NCBI GenBank assembly: GCA_013375475.1
Contig: JABXKD010000001.1
Coordinates: 1 to 64,000 of the forward strand
Length of the DNA: 64,000 nucleotides
From: Promethearchaeota archaeon
Lineage (GTDB): Archaea > Asgardarchaeota > Lokiarchaeia > Sigyniarchaeales > SOKP01
Reading direction: 5' to 3'
Below, piece by piece: positions 8,905 through 16,611 of the stretch. Numbering within the stretch: position 1 is the stretch's first letter; the number at the start of each line of letters is the position of its first letter. The position numbers and the translations under genes are program-made. The notes under the pieces were generated by a model. It was not told the DNA's origin and made no database searches. It worked only from the letters and a program-made list of their open reading frames with translations.

Positions 8905-9647
8905 ATTTAAATGCGGTATCTAACTCATGGATAGATATCAGGTTATGATTAAATCCGAAATAATTTTCGAATAAAAAAATCCTACTACTGATGAGGAGAT
9001 CGGTCAAAATAATGATAAAGTATGGAATGTATAAAGATTATATAAATATATATATATCCTTCCTAATTTAATAGAATATAAGGAGATTCAGATATTATTC
9101 AGAAATATTAATAATATTAGTGAATATTAATAATTTTGAAATGAACAGTGAAAACAGTATTAAAAAGGATATATATGAACCTTTAAATAAAGATTTATTA
9201 AAGTTTATTAAGTTTATTGCAGAGAAGACTAAATTTGATTATTAACTATTTTTATAATGGAATGATAAATATCGTTTATATCTGGCAAATTAGAACGTAT
9301 AAAATGGATTTTATCAAGGTAAACAATACTATTGTTTTCAAGGTCAATCTTTTGTAAGAGATTTTGATTTCTCTTTTATGTCTTTTATTATAAAATAGTC
9401 TTCCATTAAATATCTTCGAATTATAGATTTTAAGCTTGGTTTAAATTTGTTTTTATTTCTTTTCCATCACAATCAAATGCTTACTTACAACTTGTCTAAT
9501 AGTTAGGAGAATTTAGGCTACGAGTATTAACCTATGAGACTCTTTAAATATTTTTAACAATATTTATATATGAATTAATAATTTGTTGATGTATTGTGTA
9601 TTTTCATATGCACAAAATTACTAAGTAAAAAATTAAAGGTCAAAAAT
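8905..9647. other. Long A+T-rich spacer with possible gene debris
   Basis: No intact gene is seen. A 34-codon frame runs from ATG 9141 to the stop at 9245 (ending FIKFIAEKTKFDY). On the minus strand around 9340-9450 a short frame reads like a protein end (PSLKSIIRRYLMEDYFII) but is broken upstream. Both could be remains of lost genes; neither is recognisable. The last 100 bases should hold the promoter of the surface protein at 9648. Confidence 0.4.
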
Positions 9648-11570
9648 ATGGAAAAAAAAAAATTTTATCTAGTATTATTGATATCAGCCATAATTGTAGG
9701 TTCTCTTGGCACAGTAATTATTATTTTAATAAGTTCAACTGAAATTCCTGAAGAAATTGATACAACAAACCCAAAAGTGCAATTAATTAGCCTTTCTAAT
9801 ACAACATATCATGAAACTATGTTATTACTGGAAATCAATGCAACTGACAACAAAGGAATAGATACAATATGGTATAACTGGAATGGTGAAGATGTTATTT
9901 GTAGTTCAGCACAATATGTTAAATTTAGAAATGGTTCAAATACAATATATGTATGGGCTAATGATTCTGCAGGAAATACTGGAAATGCATCAGTTACCTT
10001 CTCTATAGATACATTTTTTAACTCTGTATGGGATACTACATTAACAAGCTCAGGTTCGAGCTCTAGTAATCAAGTTGCATTACCATTGGAATCAACTGGA
10101 ATCTATAATTTTACAATTGATTGGGGTGATGGAAATAACGATACGATAATAAGCTGGAACCAATCAGAAGTAAATCATACATATACTTCAGAAGGCGTAT
10201 ATGATATTTCAATAAATGGGACAATCAATGGTTGGAGGTTTCATAATACTGGAGATAGATTAAAACTACTTGAGATTAAAGATTGGGGCTCATTACAATT
10301 AGGGAATCTTGGAAGTAATTTTTATGGATGTGCTAATCTAAGTCTTACTGCAACTGATAAACTAAATTTAAAAGGAACAACTACCTTAACTGATACATTT
10401 AGGGGATGCGAAAATTTGGGAAGTAATGGATATATGAACAATTGGGATTTGACTAATGTAATAAATTTAAGCTATATGTTTTATGGTACAACCACCTTTA
10501 GTCAGCCCATCGATAACTGGGATGTATCGAGTGTAACAATCATGGAGAGTATGTTCCATGGCGCTTCTTCTTTCAATCAAAATATTGGTAGCTGGGATGT
10601 TTCAAGCGTGACAACAATGGAGAATATGTTCCGTGATGCTTCTTCTTTCAATTATCATATTGGTAGCTGGGATGTTTCAAGCGTAACAACAATGGCGAGT
10701 ATGTTCCGTGGTGCTTCATCTTTCAATCAACCTATTGGTAGCTGGGACACCTCAAGCGTTACTACTATGCGTGCTATGTTTTTAGGTGCTTCTTCTTTCA
10801 ATCAACCTATTGGTAGCTGGGACATCTCAAGCGTTTCAGATATGCGTACTATGTTTTCTGGTGCCTCTTCTTTTAATCAACCGATTAGTGGCTGGAATGT
10901 CTCGAGTGTTGCAAATATGGCCGGTATGTTCTCTGGTGCTTCTTCCTTTAATCAATCTCTGGATAGTTGGAACGTCTCGAGTGTCACAAACATGGATGGT
11001 ATGTTCCAGGCTGCTTCATCATTTAACCAGCCCCTGAATAGTTGGAATGTTTCTAGGGTAACAGGCATGGAGGCCATGTTCCAAGGTGCTTCATCCTTTA
11101 ACCAACCCATCAATAACTGGGATGTCTCGAGTGTGACAGAAATGATTGTCATGTTCCATTATGCTTCATCCTTTAACCAACCCATCGATAGCTGGGATGT
11201 ATCAAGTGTTATAAGTATGGCTGCTATGTTCCAAGGTGCTTCATCCTTTAACAAAGACATTGGCAATTGGAACGTGTTGGGTGTAATAATTATGGCGAGT
11301 ATGTTCAGTGCAGCAACTTCCTTTGACCAAAACATTGGTAATTGGGATGTTTCAACCGTTAGTAATATGTGGGATATGTTTGAGGGGGTAACTTTATCAA
11401 CAACTAATTATGATAGTTTGTTAATTGGTTGGTCTCAATTAAATTTACAAAATGGCGTCACCTTTCATGGGGGTTATTCACAATATAGCTCAGGTGCCGC
11501 TACAACTGCAAGACAGAGTATTATAAATAATGATAGTTGGACTATTATAGATGGTGGACAAGTTCCGTAA
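9648..11570 (+). CDS. BspA-like surface protein with DUF285 repeats
   Basis: I chose ATG 9648 because it gives a signal-anchor directly after a lysine-rich start ([18 protein letters not shown]). A start 18 codons earlier (9594) is open but adds a poor N-terminus. An Ig/PKD-like region follows ([29 protein letters not shown]), and then at least twelve 25-residue units of the pattern [20 protein letters not shown], known as DUF285/BspA-type repeats of bacterial and protist surface proteins. The end ([14 protein letters not shown]) is the usual closing piece of this family, with no C-terminal anchor. Expected to be exposed on the cell surface and to bind partners or substrates. It has no functional link to its neighbours, and its repeat type suggests acquisition by transfer. 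Confidence 0.85.
   Translation: MEKKKFYLVLLISAIIVGSLGTVIIILISSTEIPEEIDTTNPKVQLISLSNTTYHETMLLLEINATDNKGIDTIWYNWNGEDVICSSAQYVKFRNGSNTIYVWANDSAGNTGNASVTFSIDTFFNSVWDTTLTSSGSSSSNQVALPLESTGIYNFTIDWGDGNNDTIISWNQSEVNHTYTSEGVYDISINGTINGWRFHNTGDRLKLLEIKDWGSLQLGNLGSNFYGCANLSLTATDKLNLKGTTTLTDTFRGCENLGSNGYMNNWDLTNVINLSYMFYGTTTFSQPIDNWDVSSVTIMESMFHGASSFNQNIGSWDVSSVTTMENMFRDASSFNYHIGSWDVSSVTTMASMFRGASSFNQPIGSWDTSSVTTMRAMFLGASSFNQPIGSWDISSVSDMRTMFSGASSFNQPISGWNVSSVANMAGMFSGASSFNQSLDSWNVSSVTNMDGMFQAASSFNQPLNSWNVSRVTGMEAMFQGASSFNQPINNWDVSSVTEMIVMFHYASSFNQPIDSWDVSSVISMAAMFQGASSFNKDIGNWNVLGVIIMASMFSAATSFDQNIGNWDVSTVSNMWDMFEGVTLSTTNYDSLLIGWSQLNLQNGVTFHGGYSQYSSGAATTARQSIINNDSWTIIDGGQVP
10476..11375 (+). repeat. 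Twelve tandem 75-bp units coding for DUF285 repeats
   Basis: The period is 75 bases without a single length change, each unit starting at an ATG codon for the Met of MF-x-G/A. Neighbouring units share long blocks such as GCTTCATCCTTTAACCAACC, so repeats have been copied or homogenised recently. A thirteenth, diverged unit begins at 11376. Confidence 0.92.
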
Positions 11571-11597
11571 ACAAATAATATAGTTGAAATAAAATTC

Positions 11598-11606
11598 TTT
11601 TTTTTT
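11598..11606 (+). terminator. Oligo-T terminator after the DUF285 protein
   Basis: A run of nine T residues lies 28 bases after the stop codon, the usual form of an archaeal terminator. Confidence 0.4.
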
Positions 11607-11624
11607 CTAATTTAAATGTTCTTT

Positions 11625-11669
11625 TCATACTATTGCGAGTTTGATTGTAATAGGTAAATTTTTATTTTT
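11625..11669 (+). repeat. 45-bp dispersed repeat, copy 4
   Basis: Starts TCATACTATTGCGAG and ends AGGTAAATTTTTATTTTT. It keeps the same 45-base frame as the other copies, and the following bases match copy 3's downstream region (AAATACTTG...GCAAAAT). It stands before the gene remnant at 11736, as copy 3 stands before the full gene at 5754. Confidence 0.65.
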
Positions 11670-11735
11670 GAACGGATTATTCAATTAAATACTTGTTTAA
11701 GCAAAATAGATCATGGTTTTTTTTTTTACTTGAAA

Positions 11736-11810
11736 AATGGTAAAATCTATCCTCATTATGGGGATGTATTTTACAACGAATGTTATCAATTAATACAAAA
11801 TTCGGTTTAA
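11736..11810 (+). pseudogene. C-terminal remnant of a COG3581-like gene
   Basis: Read from 11736, 24 codons and a stop give a peptide beginning NGKIYPHYGDVFYNECYQ and ending IQNSV. The intact gene at 5754-6944 ends with NKKIYPHYGDTFYNECFQ and then IIQNSA. Many synonymous changes separate the two, so it is the end of an old paralogue and not a fresh copy. Upstream of it is a T-rich tract and then copy 4 of the 45-bp repeat; the rest of the gene is gone. It ends 12 bases before the second activase gene, which points to an original COG3581-activase operon. Confidence 0.8.
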
Positions 11811-11822
11811 TGGTTAGTATAA

Positions 11823-12848
11823 ATGGAAGATGTTATTGAAAAAGTAGTAAAAGAAGAAGATTTAAAGGATGCGTTCCTTGGAATTGACATAGGAAGCGTT
11901 AGTTGCAAATTTGTGTTAATGGATTCAGATGGGAATTTACTCACTAGCGTATTTTTACAAAATAGAGGTTCTCCCATCGATTCAGCAAAAGCAGGGATGG
12001 GTGAATTACGAGATAAAATAGAACAGAGTGAAAACTTACACGAGTATGCGATACGCTGTTGTGGGACAACTGGTTCTGCAAGGTATTTAACTAAAGCCAT
12101 CGTTGGTGCTGACCTCGCGAAAACTGAAATAATCGCTCATGCTGTTGCTGCCCAAACTCTGTATCCAGATGTTAGAACGATATTAGAAATTGGAGGTCAA
12201 GATTCGAAAATCATCCTTTTGCGAGATGGTATTATTGTAGATTTTGCTATGAATTCTATTTGCGCAGCTGGAACGGGATCGTTTCTCGATCACCAAGCAG
12301 CGCGACTTGGGATTGCCATAGAAGACTTTGGCGATTATGCTATAAAGTCAAAAAATCCAGTGAGTATTGCTGGAAGGTGCACGGTTTTTGCGGAATCTGA
12401 TATGATTCACAAACAAAACGCGGGTTATACAAAAGAAGATATAATTGCCGGATTATGTGATTCACTCGTTCGAAATTATATGAACAACGTTGGAAAGGGT
12501 AAAGATTTAGAAGAACCTATTGTCTTTCAGGGAGGAGTTTCGTATAATCAAGGAATTATAGAAGCTTTCGAAAGACACTTAGGTTGTAAGGTTATTGTTC
12601 CTAAATATAACGTATTGATGGGAGCTCTTGGAATGGCTATTCTCGTTCGAGATTATTATATAGAACACGAAGATGAGACAGAATTTAGAGGTCTTGAAGT
12701 AGCTGAAATCCAATTCACCACTTCAGCATTTAACTGTGGTGATTGCCCAAACAATTGCGAAATAGTCCAAGTAAAAATGCCTGAGTATGGAAATGAAGTA
12801 ATTGCTCGTTGGGGTTCACGATGTGGTAAGTGGGATCAATTAACTTAA
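11823..12848 (+). CDS. Acyl-CoA dehydratase activase (HgdC/BadF/BcrA-type ATPase), copy 2
   Basis: Paralogue of the activase at 1354, with the phosphate loop FLGIDIGSVSCK (18-29), GTTGSARYL, LEIGGQDSK, and Cys147 (CAAGTG) and Cys186 (GRCTVFAESD) again 39 residues apart, so it can hold the bridging [4Fe-4S] cluster. The C-terminus has CGDCPNNC and SRCGKW like copy 1. Having two activases mirrors bacterial proteins in which two activase domains are fused to COG3580 and COG3581 parts. It starts 12 bases after a COG3581 remnant and is followed closely by a 64-residue protein, a PlsC-like protein and an 87-residue protein, all in the same direction and each with its own ribosome site. Confidence 0.92.
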   Translation: MEDVIEKVVKEEDLKDAFLGIDIGSVSCKFVLMDSDGNLLTSVFLQNRGSPIDSAKAGMGELRDKIEQSENLHEYAIRCCGTTGSARYLTKAIVGADLAKTEIIAHAVAAQTLYPDVRTILEIGGQDSKIILLRDGIIVDFAMNSICAAGTGSFLDHQAARLGIAIEDFGDYAIKSKNPVSIAGRCTVFAESDMIHKQNAGYTKEDIIAGLCDSLVRNYMNNVGKGKDLEEPIVFQGGVSYNQGIIEAFERHLGCKVIVPKYNVLMGALGMAILVRDYYIEHEDETEFRGLEVAEIQFTTSAFNCGDCPNNCEIVQVKMPEYGNEVIARWGSRCGKWDQLT

Positions 12849-12879
12849 ATAATAATAAAAAAAGTAGAGGAATAAAACA

Positions 12880-13074
12880 ATGTCAGACTTTTTTAACCAA
12901 TTGAAGCACTTAGGTGAGGAATTTCTTGAGTCGCTTCAACATAAAACGAAATTATCAACAATTTTTGATATTTATTTAGAAAAAGTAATTCCTTCGTTTG
13001 TTTCCGAAAAAGACTTAAAGGAATATTACGAGAAACGGATGGAGGAAGTTAGTAATTTTATAGACAGATTATAA
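12880..13074 (+). CDS. Small helical protein of unknown function
   Basis: 64 residues, acidic and amphipathic, predicted almost entirely helical, with no cysteine and no membrane segment. A GAGG motif lies nine bases before the ATG, and the spacing to both neighbours is short (31 and 13 bases), so it is very likely expressed with the activase and the PlsC-like gene. I do not recognise the family. It may be a small subunit or adaptor of the complex encoded around it, like the 87-residue protein at 13794. Confidence 0.6.
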   Translation: MSDFFNQLKHLGEEFLESLQHKTKLSTIFDIYLEKVIPSFVSEKDLKEYYEKRMEEVSNFIDRL

Positions 13075-13087
13075 AAGAGGGAATAAA

Positions 13088-13777
13088 ATGGTTGAAACAT
13101 CAACAGAAGAAAAAAAAACTGAAGGAAAAGATAAGGTAGTCAGTAAGGATTTGATGAAAGATATTCTATACGCAGCGGTCAAGGGTTTAGGAGGATTTGG
13201 CTTAGAAGCATTCGCTGATTTGAAGATTGAAGGCAGAGAAAACGTACCAATAAGAGGGAAAGCTATATTAACTACGATAAGTGATAATACTTTAAGAGAT
13301 TTAGCGATCATCAGTCAAGTTTCTGGTCGTAGAATTCATTTCATGGTTCATCATAAATTAATGAAGCATCAAGTGTATGGTCCTGTTCTTAAATCGTTAG
13401 GTATGTTCCGTAGCACTCTTGATAAAGACGATACTGTACCTATCGATAAAGTTTTCCATTATCTCAATGAGGTTGGGGACCTTGTAGCTATGACCCCAGA
13501 ATCGAAGCTTACACCAGAGGTTCAAGTAAAAGCAATGGCAGGTATTATTAAATTTGCAGTTGCAGCAATGGCTCCCATCATTCCGATAGCAATCTATACT
13601 GAAAAAGCGCGGATTTTAAATACAATTAAAACAACAGGTATAAGAGTGAAAATTGGAACTCCCCTTAAAGTAGAAAAACGATTAACTCGCGAAAAATATC
13701 GAGATGAGAGATACGAACTTGCTGAGGACATAATTAATATTATTGATTCCCTTAAAGTTCGACCAGAAGAAGAATAA
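13088..13777 (+). CDS. PlsC-like acyltransferase-fold protein lacking the catalytic histidine
   Basis: The layout is that of the lysophospholipid acyltransferase (PlsC) family. A GRENVP-x-RGKAIL lead-in (49-61) comes first, then motif I, then GMFR (105-108), a TPES segment in place of FPEGT (136-139), and APIIPIAI (motif IV type). In motif I the normal H-x4-D is D66-x4-D71, so the general base is missing. The protein may have lost acyl transfer and kept lipid binding, or use another residue. Glycerolipid acylation is itself unexpected in archaea, though Asgard genomes are known to carry such genes. It sits in a row with an activase and two small helical proteins; a GAGGG motif lies six bases before the start. 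Confidence 0.7.
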   Translation: MVETSTEEKKTEGKDKVVSKDLMKDILYAAVKGLGGFGLEAFADLKIEGRENVPIRGKAILTTISDNTLRDLAIISQVSGRRIHFMVHHKLMKHQVYGPVLKSLGMFRSTLDKDDTVPIDKVFHYLNEVGDLVAMTPESKLTPEVQVKAMAGIIKFAVAAMAPIIPIAIYTEKARILNTIKTTGIRVKIGTPLKVEKRLTREKYRDERYELAEDIINIIDSLKVRPEEE

Positions 13778-13793
13778 AAAAGAGGTAAAAAAA

Positions 13794-14057
13794 ATGGAAA
13801 ATAATCAAAATCCTGAATTGAATGAAATTGATAGCAGTTTGAAAGATCTCAATAAGCAACTTAAGCAGAGAAAAGAAGAGCTTATAAATGAGTTAAACGA
13901 CGTTAACGATTGTGAAGTTTGTTTGGAATCGGATAAGAAAATGAGCGAATTTATAGGAGATATCTTCTATAAATCTATGAAGAACTTATTTGATGTTGGT
14001 ACTAAGCTTGCTAAAAATTTAACACACGAATTTTTACCTGATAACGGGAATAAGTAA
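13794..14057 (+). CDS. Small coiled-coil-like protein of unknown function
   Basis: ATG 13794 is chosen because AGAGGT lies seven bases upstream. A frame open from 13743 overlaps the preceding gene and has no such site. The 87 residues form a charged helical stretch (SLKDLNKQLKQRKEELINEL), then CEVCLESDKK and a second helix. It ends the operon that begins with the second activase. No family was recognised. The CxxC-like pair could bind metal but stands alone. Confidence 0.6.
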   Translation: MENNQNPELNEIDSSLKDLNKQLKQRKEELINELNDVNDCEVCLESDKKMSEFIGDIFYKSMKNLFDVGTKLAKNLTHEFLPDNGNK

Positions 14058-14123
14058 ACAAATATTCTAGCGCCTGAGATCATTTAATGCTATAGAGTAA
14101 TATTTCTATCAGTTTGTGTTATT

Positions 14124-14281
14124 TCAATTAACATAAATCAAAAATTTAAAAGATTCCCCTTTATATTCACCACCACTAAACGCTTCAAGCATAAAGCCGT
14201 TACGTTCGTGCCAATAAACGGATGCTTTATTAAATATTGGTTTCTTTCGTTATTGGAGCGTTTGCCATATACCGAGATCAA
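14124..14281 (-). pseudogene. Decayed GNAT-family acetyltransferase C-terminus
   Basis: The minus strand reads DLGIWQTLQ, a stop, then RKKPIFNKASVYWHERNGFM and a tail LEAFSGGEYKGESFKF, with the final stop at 14124-14126. N-x-A-x-x-x-Y-x-x-x-G-F is the well-known end of GNAT N-acetyltransferases. No N-terminal part or start was found, and the frame has an internal stop, so it is a remnant. Confidence 0.5.
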
Positions 14282-14316
14282 GAGAAAAAACAATAAAAAA
14301 ATTAAAAAATTATTAA

Positions 14317-14805
14317 TTAATATCTTGTTCTTGTAGCTTGGATTCGTAATTTTGCTTTCGTTTGTTCCTTAGAGTCTTGCAAAACATCGTATCGCGTTTT
14401 AGAGGGAAGATTTATTACGTATTCTTCTTCTGCAATCGTTTCGTTCCTCTTTAAATGGTCTTGTTCTCTCAATATTATTGTTACTCGTTCTACAGCCTTA
14501 GCTCCTGCCTTCACTGTTTTAAATTGACTCCACAAGTTCATGTCTGCTTTGGATGTAAAGTTCTGGTTTCGTTGAAGCTTAATTGTTCCTTTATTTGGAA
14601 ATCTCGCCTTAAAGACTTTAGGACCGTCCGCTTTGAAATAGAACTCTCCTCGCCACCCCATTATATCGTAATCCTTTAGAGTTTTTAAGCTCATTAAATC
14701 AATACTAATAAGATAACGTTCCTTTTCTTCTCCGAGTTGGTCTTGTTCAAAGTTCTGATCCTTAGCGTATGTTTTTTTACCTTTTGCGTAATATCTTCTA
14801 GACAT
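14317..14805 (-). CDS. Hypothetical basic protein
   Basis: 162 residues. The N-terminus is rich in Lys, Arg and Tyr (SRRYYAKGKKTYAKDQ). A beta-rich body follows with YLISIDLMSLKTLKDYD and FYFKADGPKVFKARFPNKG, and the end is again basic. No signal peptide or cysteine motif is present. The pattern of strands could fit a small beta-sandwich, but I do not recognise a family. It stands alone between a gene remnant and the methyltransferase cassette, which runs in the other direction. Confidence 0.6.
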   Translation of the reverse strand: MSRRYYAKGKKTYAKDQNFEQDQLGEEKERYLISIDLMSLKTLKDYDIMGWRGEFYFKADGPKVFKARFPNKGTIKLQRNQNFTSKADMNLWSQFKTVKAGAKAVERVTIILREQDHLKRNETIAEEEYVINLPSKTRYDVLQDSKEQTKAKLRIQATRTRY

Positions 14806-15018
14806 AATATATCACTTTTACAATATCAAATTATTTTGAGATTCTGATTTTAAATTTAATATGGTGTACGAGTTTATATTTCTTTTTTAGTTAAATAATC
14901 TGGTAATAATGGAATAATAATTAAGGGCTTAGAATATATCACTTTCTTTTCTCTTTTGAAATCCGAAATTTTAATTAGCTAACGCAGATAATGTTAAAAT
15001 TATACAGAAAAAGTTTTT

Positions 15019-15023
15019 AGGAG
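15019..15023 (+). promoter_or_regulatory. Ribosome binding site that decides a TTG start
   Basis: AGGAG stands eight bases before TTG 15032, the best-placed start for the corrinoid protein; no ATG is near. Confidence 0.8.
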
Positions 15024-15031
15024 ATAATAAA

Positions 15032-15679
15032 TTGGCGCAAGAGCAATTTTATAAAGAAATTTCTGATGCTATTGTAAATTTAGAAAAGGAAAAAGCAATT
15101 GAATTAGCACATAGGTCGGTAAATGAAAACATGAATTTACTCGAGGTAATCGAAAAAGGATTTGGGGATGGTATACGTAGAATTGGAGATCTATGGGAAG
15201 AGGGAGAATTTTTCTTACCCGAATTGATGCTTGGTGGTACTATAATGCAAGAATCCATGGATATTCTCTTACCAATGTTAAAAAGCGCTGGAGAGAATAT
15301 AAGTTCAGGAACAGTAGTGATAGCAACAATAGAAGGAGACATTCATTCGATAGGAAAGACTATCGTAGGTACAATGTTAAGCGCTAATGGTTTTGAAGTT
15401 TACGACTTGGGTGCTGACGTACCTGCTGAGCAAATAATAGAGACTGCTATTGAAAAGAATGCTGATGTGATCGGTGTTTCTGCATTACTTACTACAACAA
15501 TGTTTGGTCAAAAAAAAATAGTTGAAATTTTGGAGGAAAAGGGAATAAGAAATAAATTTAAAGTAATCATTGGAGGAGCTCCCGTCAACAAATCCTGGAC
15601 TGAAGAATGTAAAGCAGACGGATTCGCCGGGAGCGCTGTAGAAGCTGTCAAATTGGTTAAAGAATTATTGAATAAATAA
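15032..15679 (+). CDS. Corrinoid-binding methyltransferase protein (MtbC/MttC type)
   Basis: Carries a methyl group on cobalamin between two methyltransferases. Residues 1-90 are the helical B12-binding-2 cap, with GFGDGIRRIGDLWEEGEFFLPEL. Residues 93-215 are the Rossmann-type B12 domain, with D103-x-H105-x2-G108 (GDIHSIGK), where His105 would be the lower cobalt ligand, and later GVSALLTTT and IIGGAPVN. The 215-residue length is typical of MttC/MtbC proteins. It is the first gene of a three-gene cassette, 22 bases before a homocysteine methyltransferase, with an MttB homologue third. Its partners are therefore very probably these two. Start TTG with a good AGGAG. Confidence 0.93.
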   Translation: MAQEQFYKEISDAIVNLEKEKAIELAHRSVNENMNLLEVIEKGFGDGIRRIGDLWEEGEFFLPELMLGGTIMQESMDILLPMLKSAGENISSGTVVIATIEGDIHSIGKTIVGTMLSANGFEVYDLGADVPAEQIIETAIEKNADVIGVSALLTTTMFGQKKIVEILEEKGIRNKFKVIIGGAPVNKSWTEECKADGFAGSAVEAVKLVKELLNK

Positions 15680-15701
15680 AAAATAGTTAGATGAGGTTAA
15701 A

Positions 15702-16583
15702 ATGTTATTTCACGATTGGTTAAAAGATGATTCAAAAATCATATTATTTGATGGAGGAATGGGATCAGAGATATTCAAGCGTGGTATTAAGCCTGGAAAG
15801 CTTCCTGATACGTATAATATCGAAAAACCCGCCATCATCTATGAAATTCATAAAGCATATTATGATGCGGGAGCAGATATGTGCCAATCTAACACGTTTG
15901 GAGCGAGCTATTTAAACTTACAAAATTATAAAGTGGAAGATCAAATTAGAGAAATAAATGAAAGGGCATTAGAAAACATTAAAAAAGCTCGTCCTTCCAA
16001 TCGTTTAATAGTAGCTGATATTGGTCCATCTGGGCAATTCCGACCTCCCGTAGGTAATGCTAAGCCAGATCAATGGGTATCGAGTTTTGTAAAACAGGTA
16101 AATGTTTTAGAAGAAGGCGTAGATCTTTGGCATATTGAGACAATGTCCGATATTGAGGAAATGATAGCTGCAATAGAAGCGATAAAGAGTATTTCAACAA
16201 AACCAATAATTAGTTCTATGACATATAAAAAAACGAAGAGAGGTTTTTTTACCATAATGGGCGATTCATTGGAAAAATGCGTTGATATACAAGAAAAAGC
16301 TAATGTCGACGTAATAGGTGCTAACTGCACCTTAGGATCAGATGAGATGGTACTTCTAATAAAAGAACTAAAAAACCTTACCGATAGACCAGTATCTGCA
16401 AAACCGAACGCTGGACAGCCAAGAATTGATAATAATAATAGAGCACATTACGACCAACCCATTAAGGATTTTGTTAGTGATATTCACAAAATAATTCAAT
16501 TGGGTGCTAAAGTTGTTGGTGGTTGTTGTGGAACGTCTCCAGATACGATATGTGAAATAAAAAAAGTTATTGATTCATTATAG
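15702..16583 (+). CDS. Homocysteine S-methyltransferase (MetH N-domain/BHMT type)
   Basis: A TIM-barrel enzyme that activates a thiol, normally homocysteine, on zinc and accepts a methyl group. The start ILFDGGMGSEIFKRG is typical. The zinc ligands are visible as Cys209 (GANCTLG) and the Cys275-Cys276 pair (VGGCCGT). There is no folate-binding or B12 domain of its own, so at 293 residues it matches only the first module of MetH. The corrinoid protein encoded 22 bases upstream could supply the methyl group, giving a split, folate-free methionine synthase fed by the MttB homologue downstream. That route is inference; the fold and zinc site are clear. Confidence 0.88.
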   Translation: MLFHDWLKDDSKIILFDGGMGSEIFKRGIKPGKLPDTYNIEKPAIIYEIHKAYYDAGADMCQSNTFGASYLNLQNYKVEDQIREINERALENIKKARPSNRLIVADIGPSGQFRPPVGNAKPDQWVSSFVKQVNVLEEGVDLWHIETMSDIEEMIAAIEAIKSISTKPIISSMTYKKTKRGFFTIMGDSLEKCVDIQEKANVDVIGANCTLGSDEMVLLIKELKNLTDRPVSAKPNAGQPRIDNNNRAHYDQPIKDFVSDIHKIIQLGAKVVGGCCGTSPDTICEIKKVIDSL

Positions 16584-16611
16584 AAATTAATAATAGAATG
16601 TGAACATAAAA

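Noticed and set aside
10786-11152. Long alternative frames on both strands inside the DUF285 gene
   Set aside because: They are by-products of the 75-bp tandem repeat, whose length is a multiple of three, so all frames stay open.
10476-11375. Tandem repeats as a possible CRISPR array
   Set aside because: The units are contiguous coding repeats with no spacers and no cas genes nearby.
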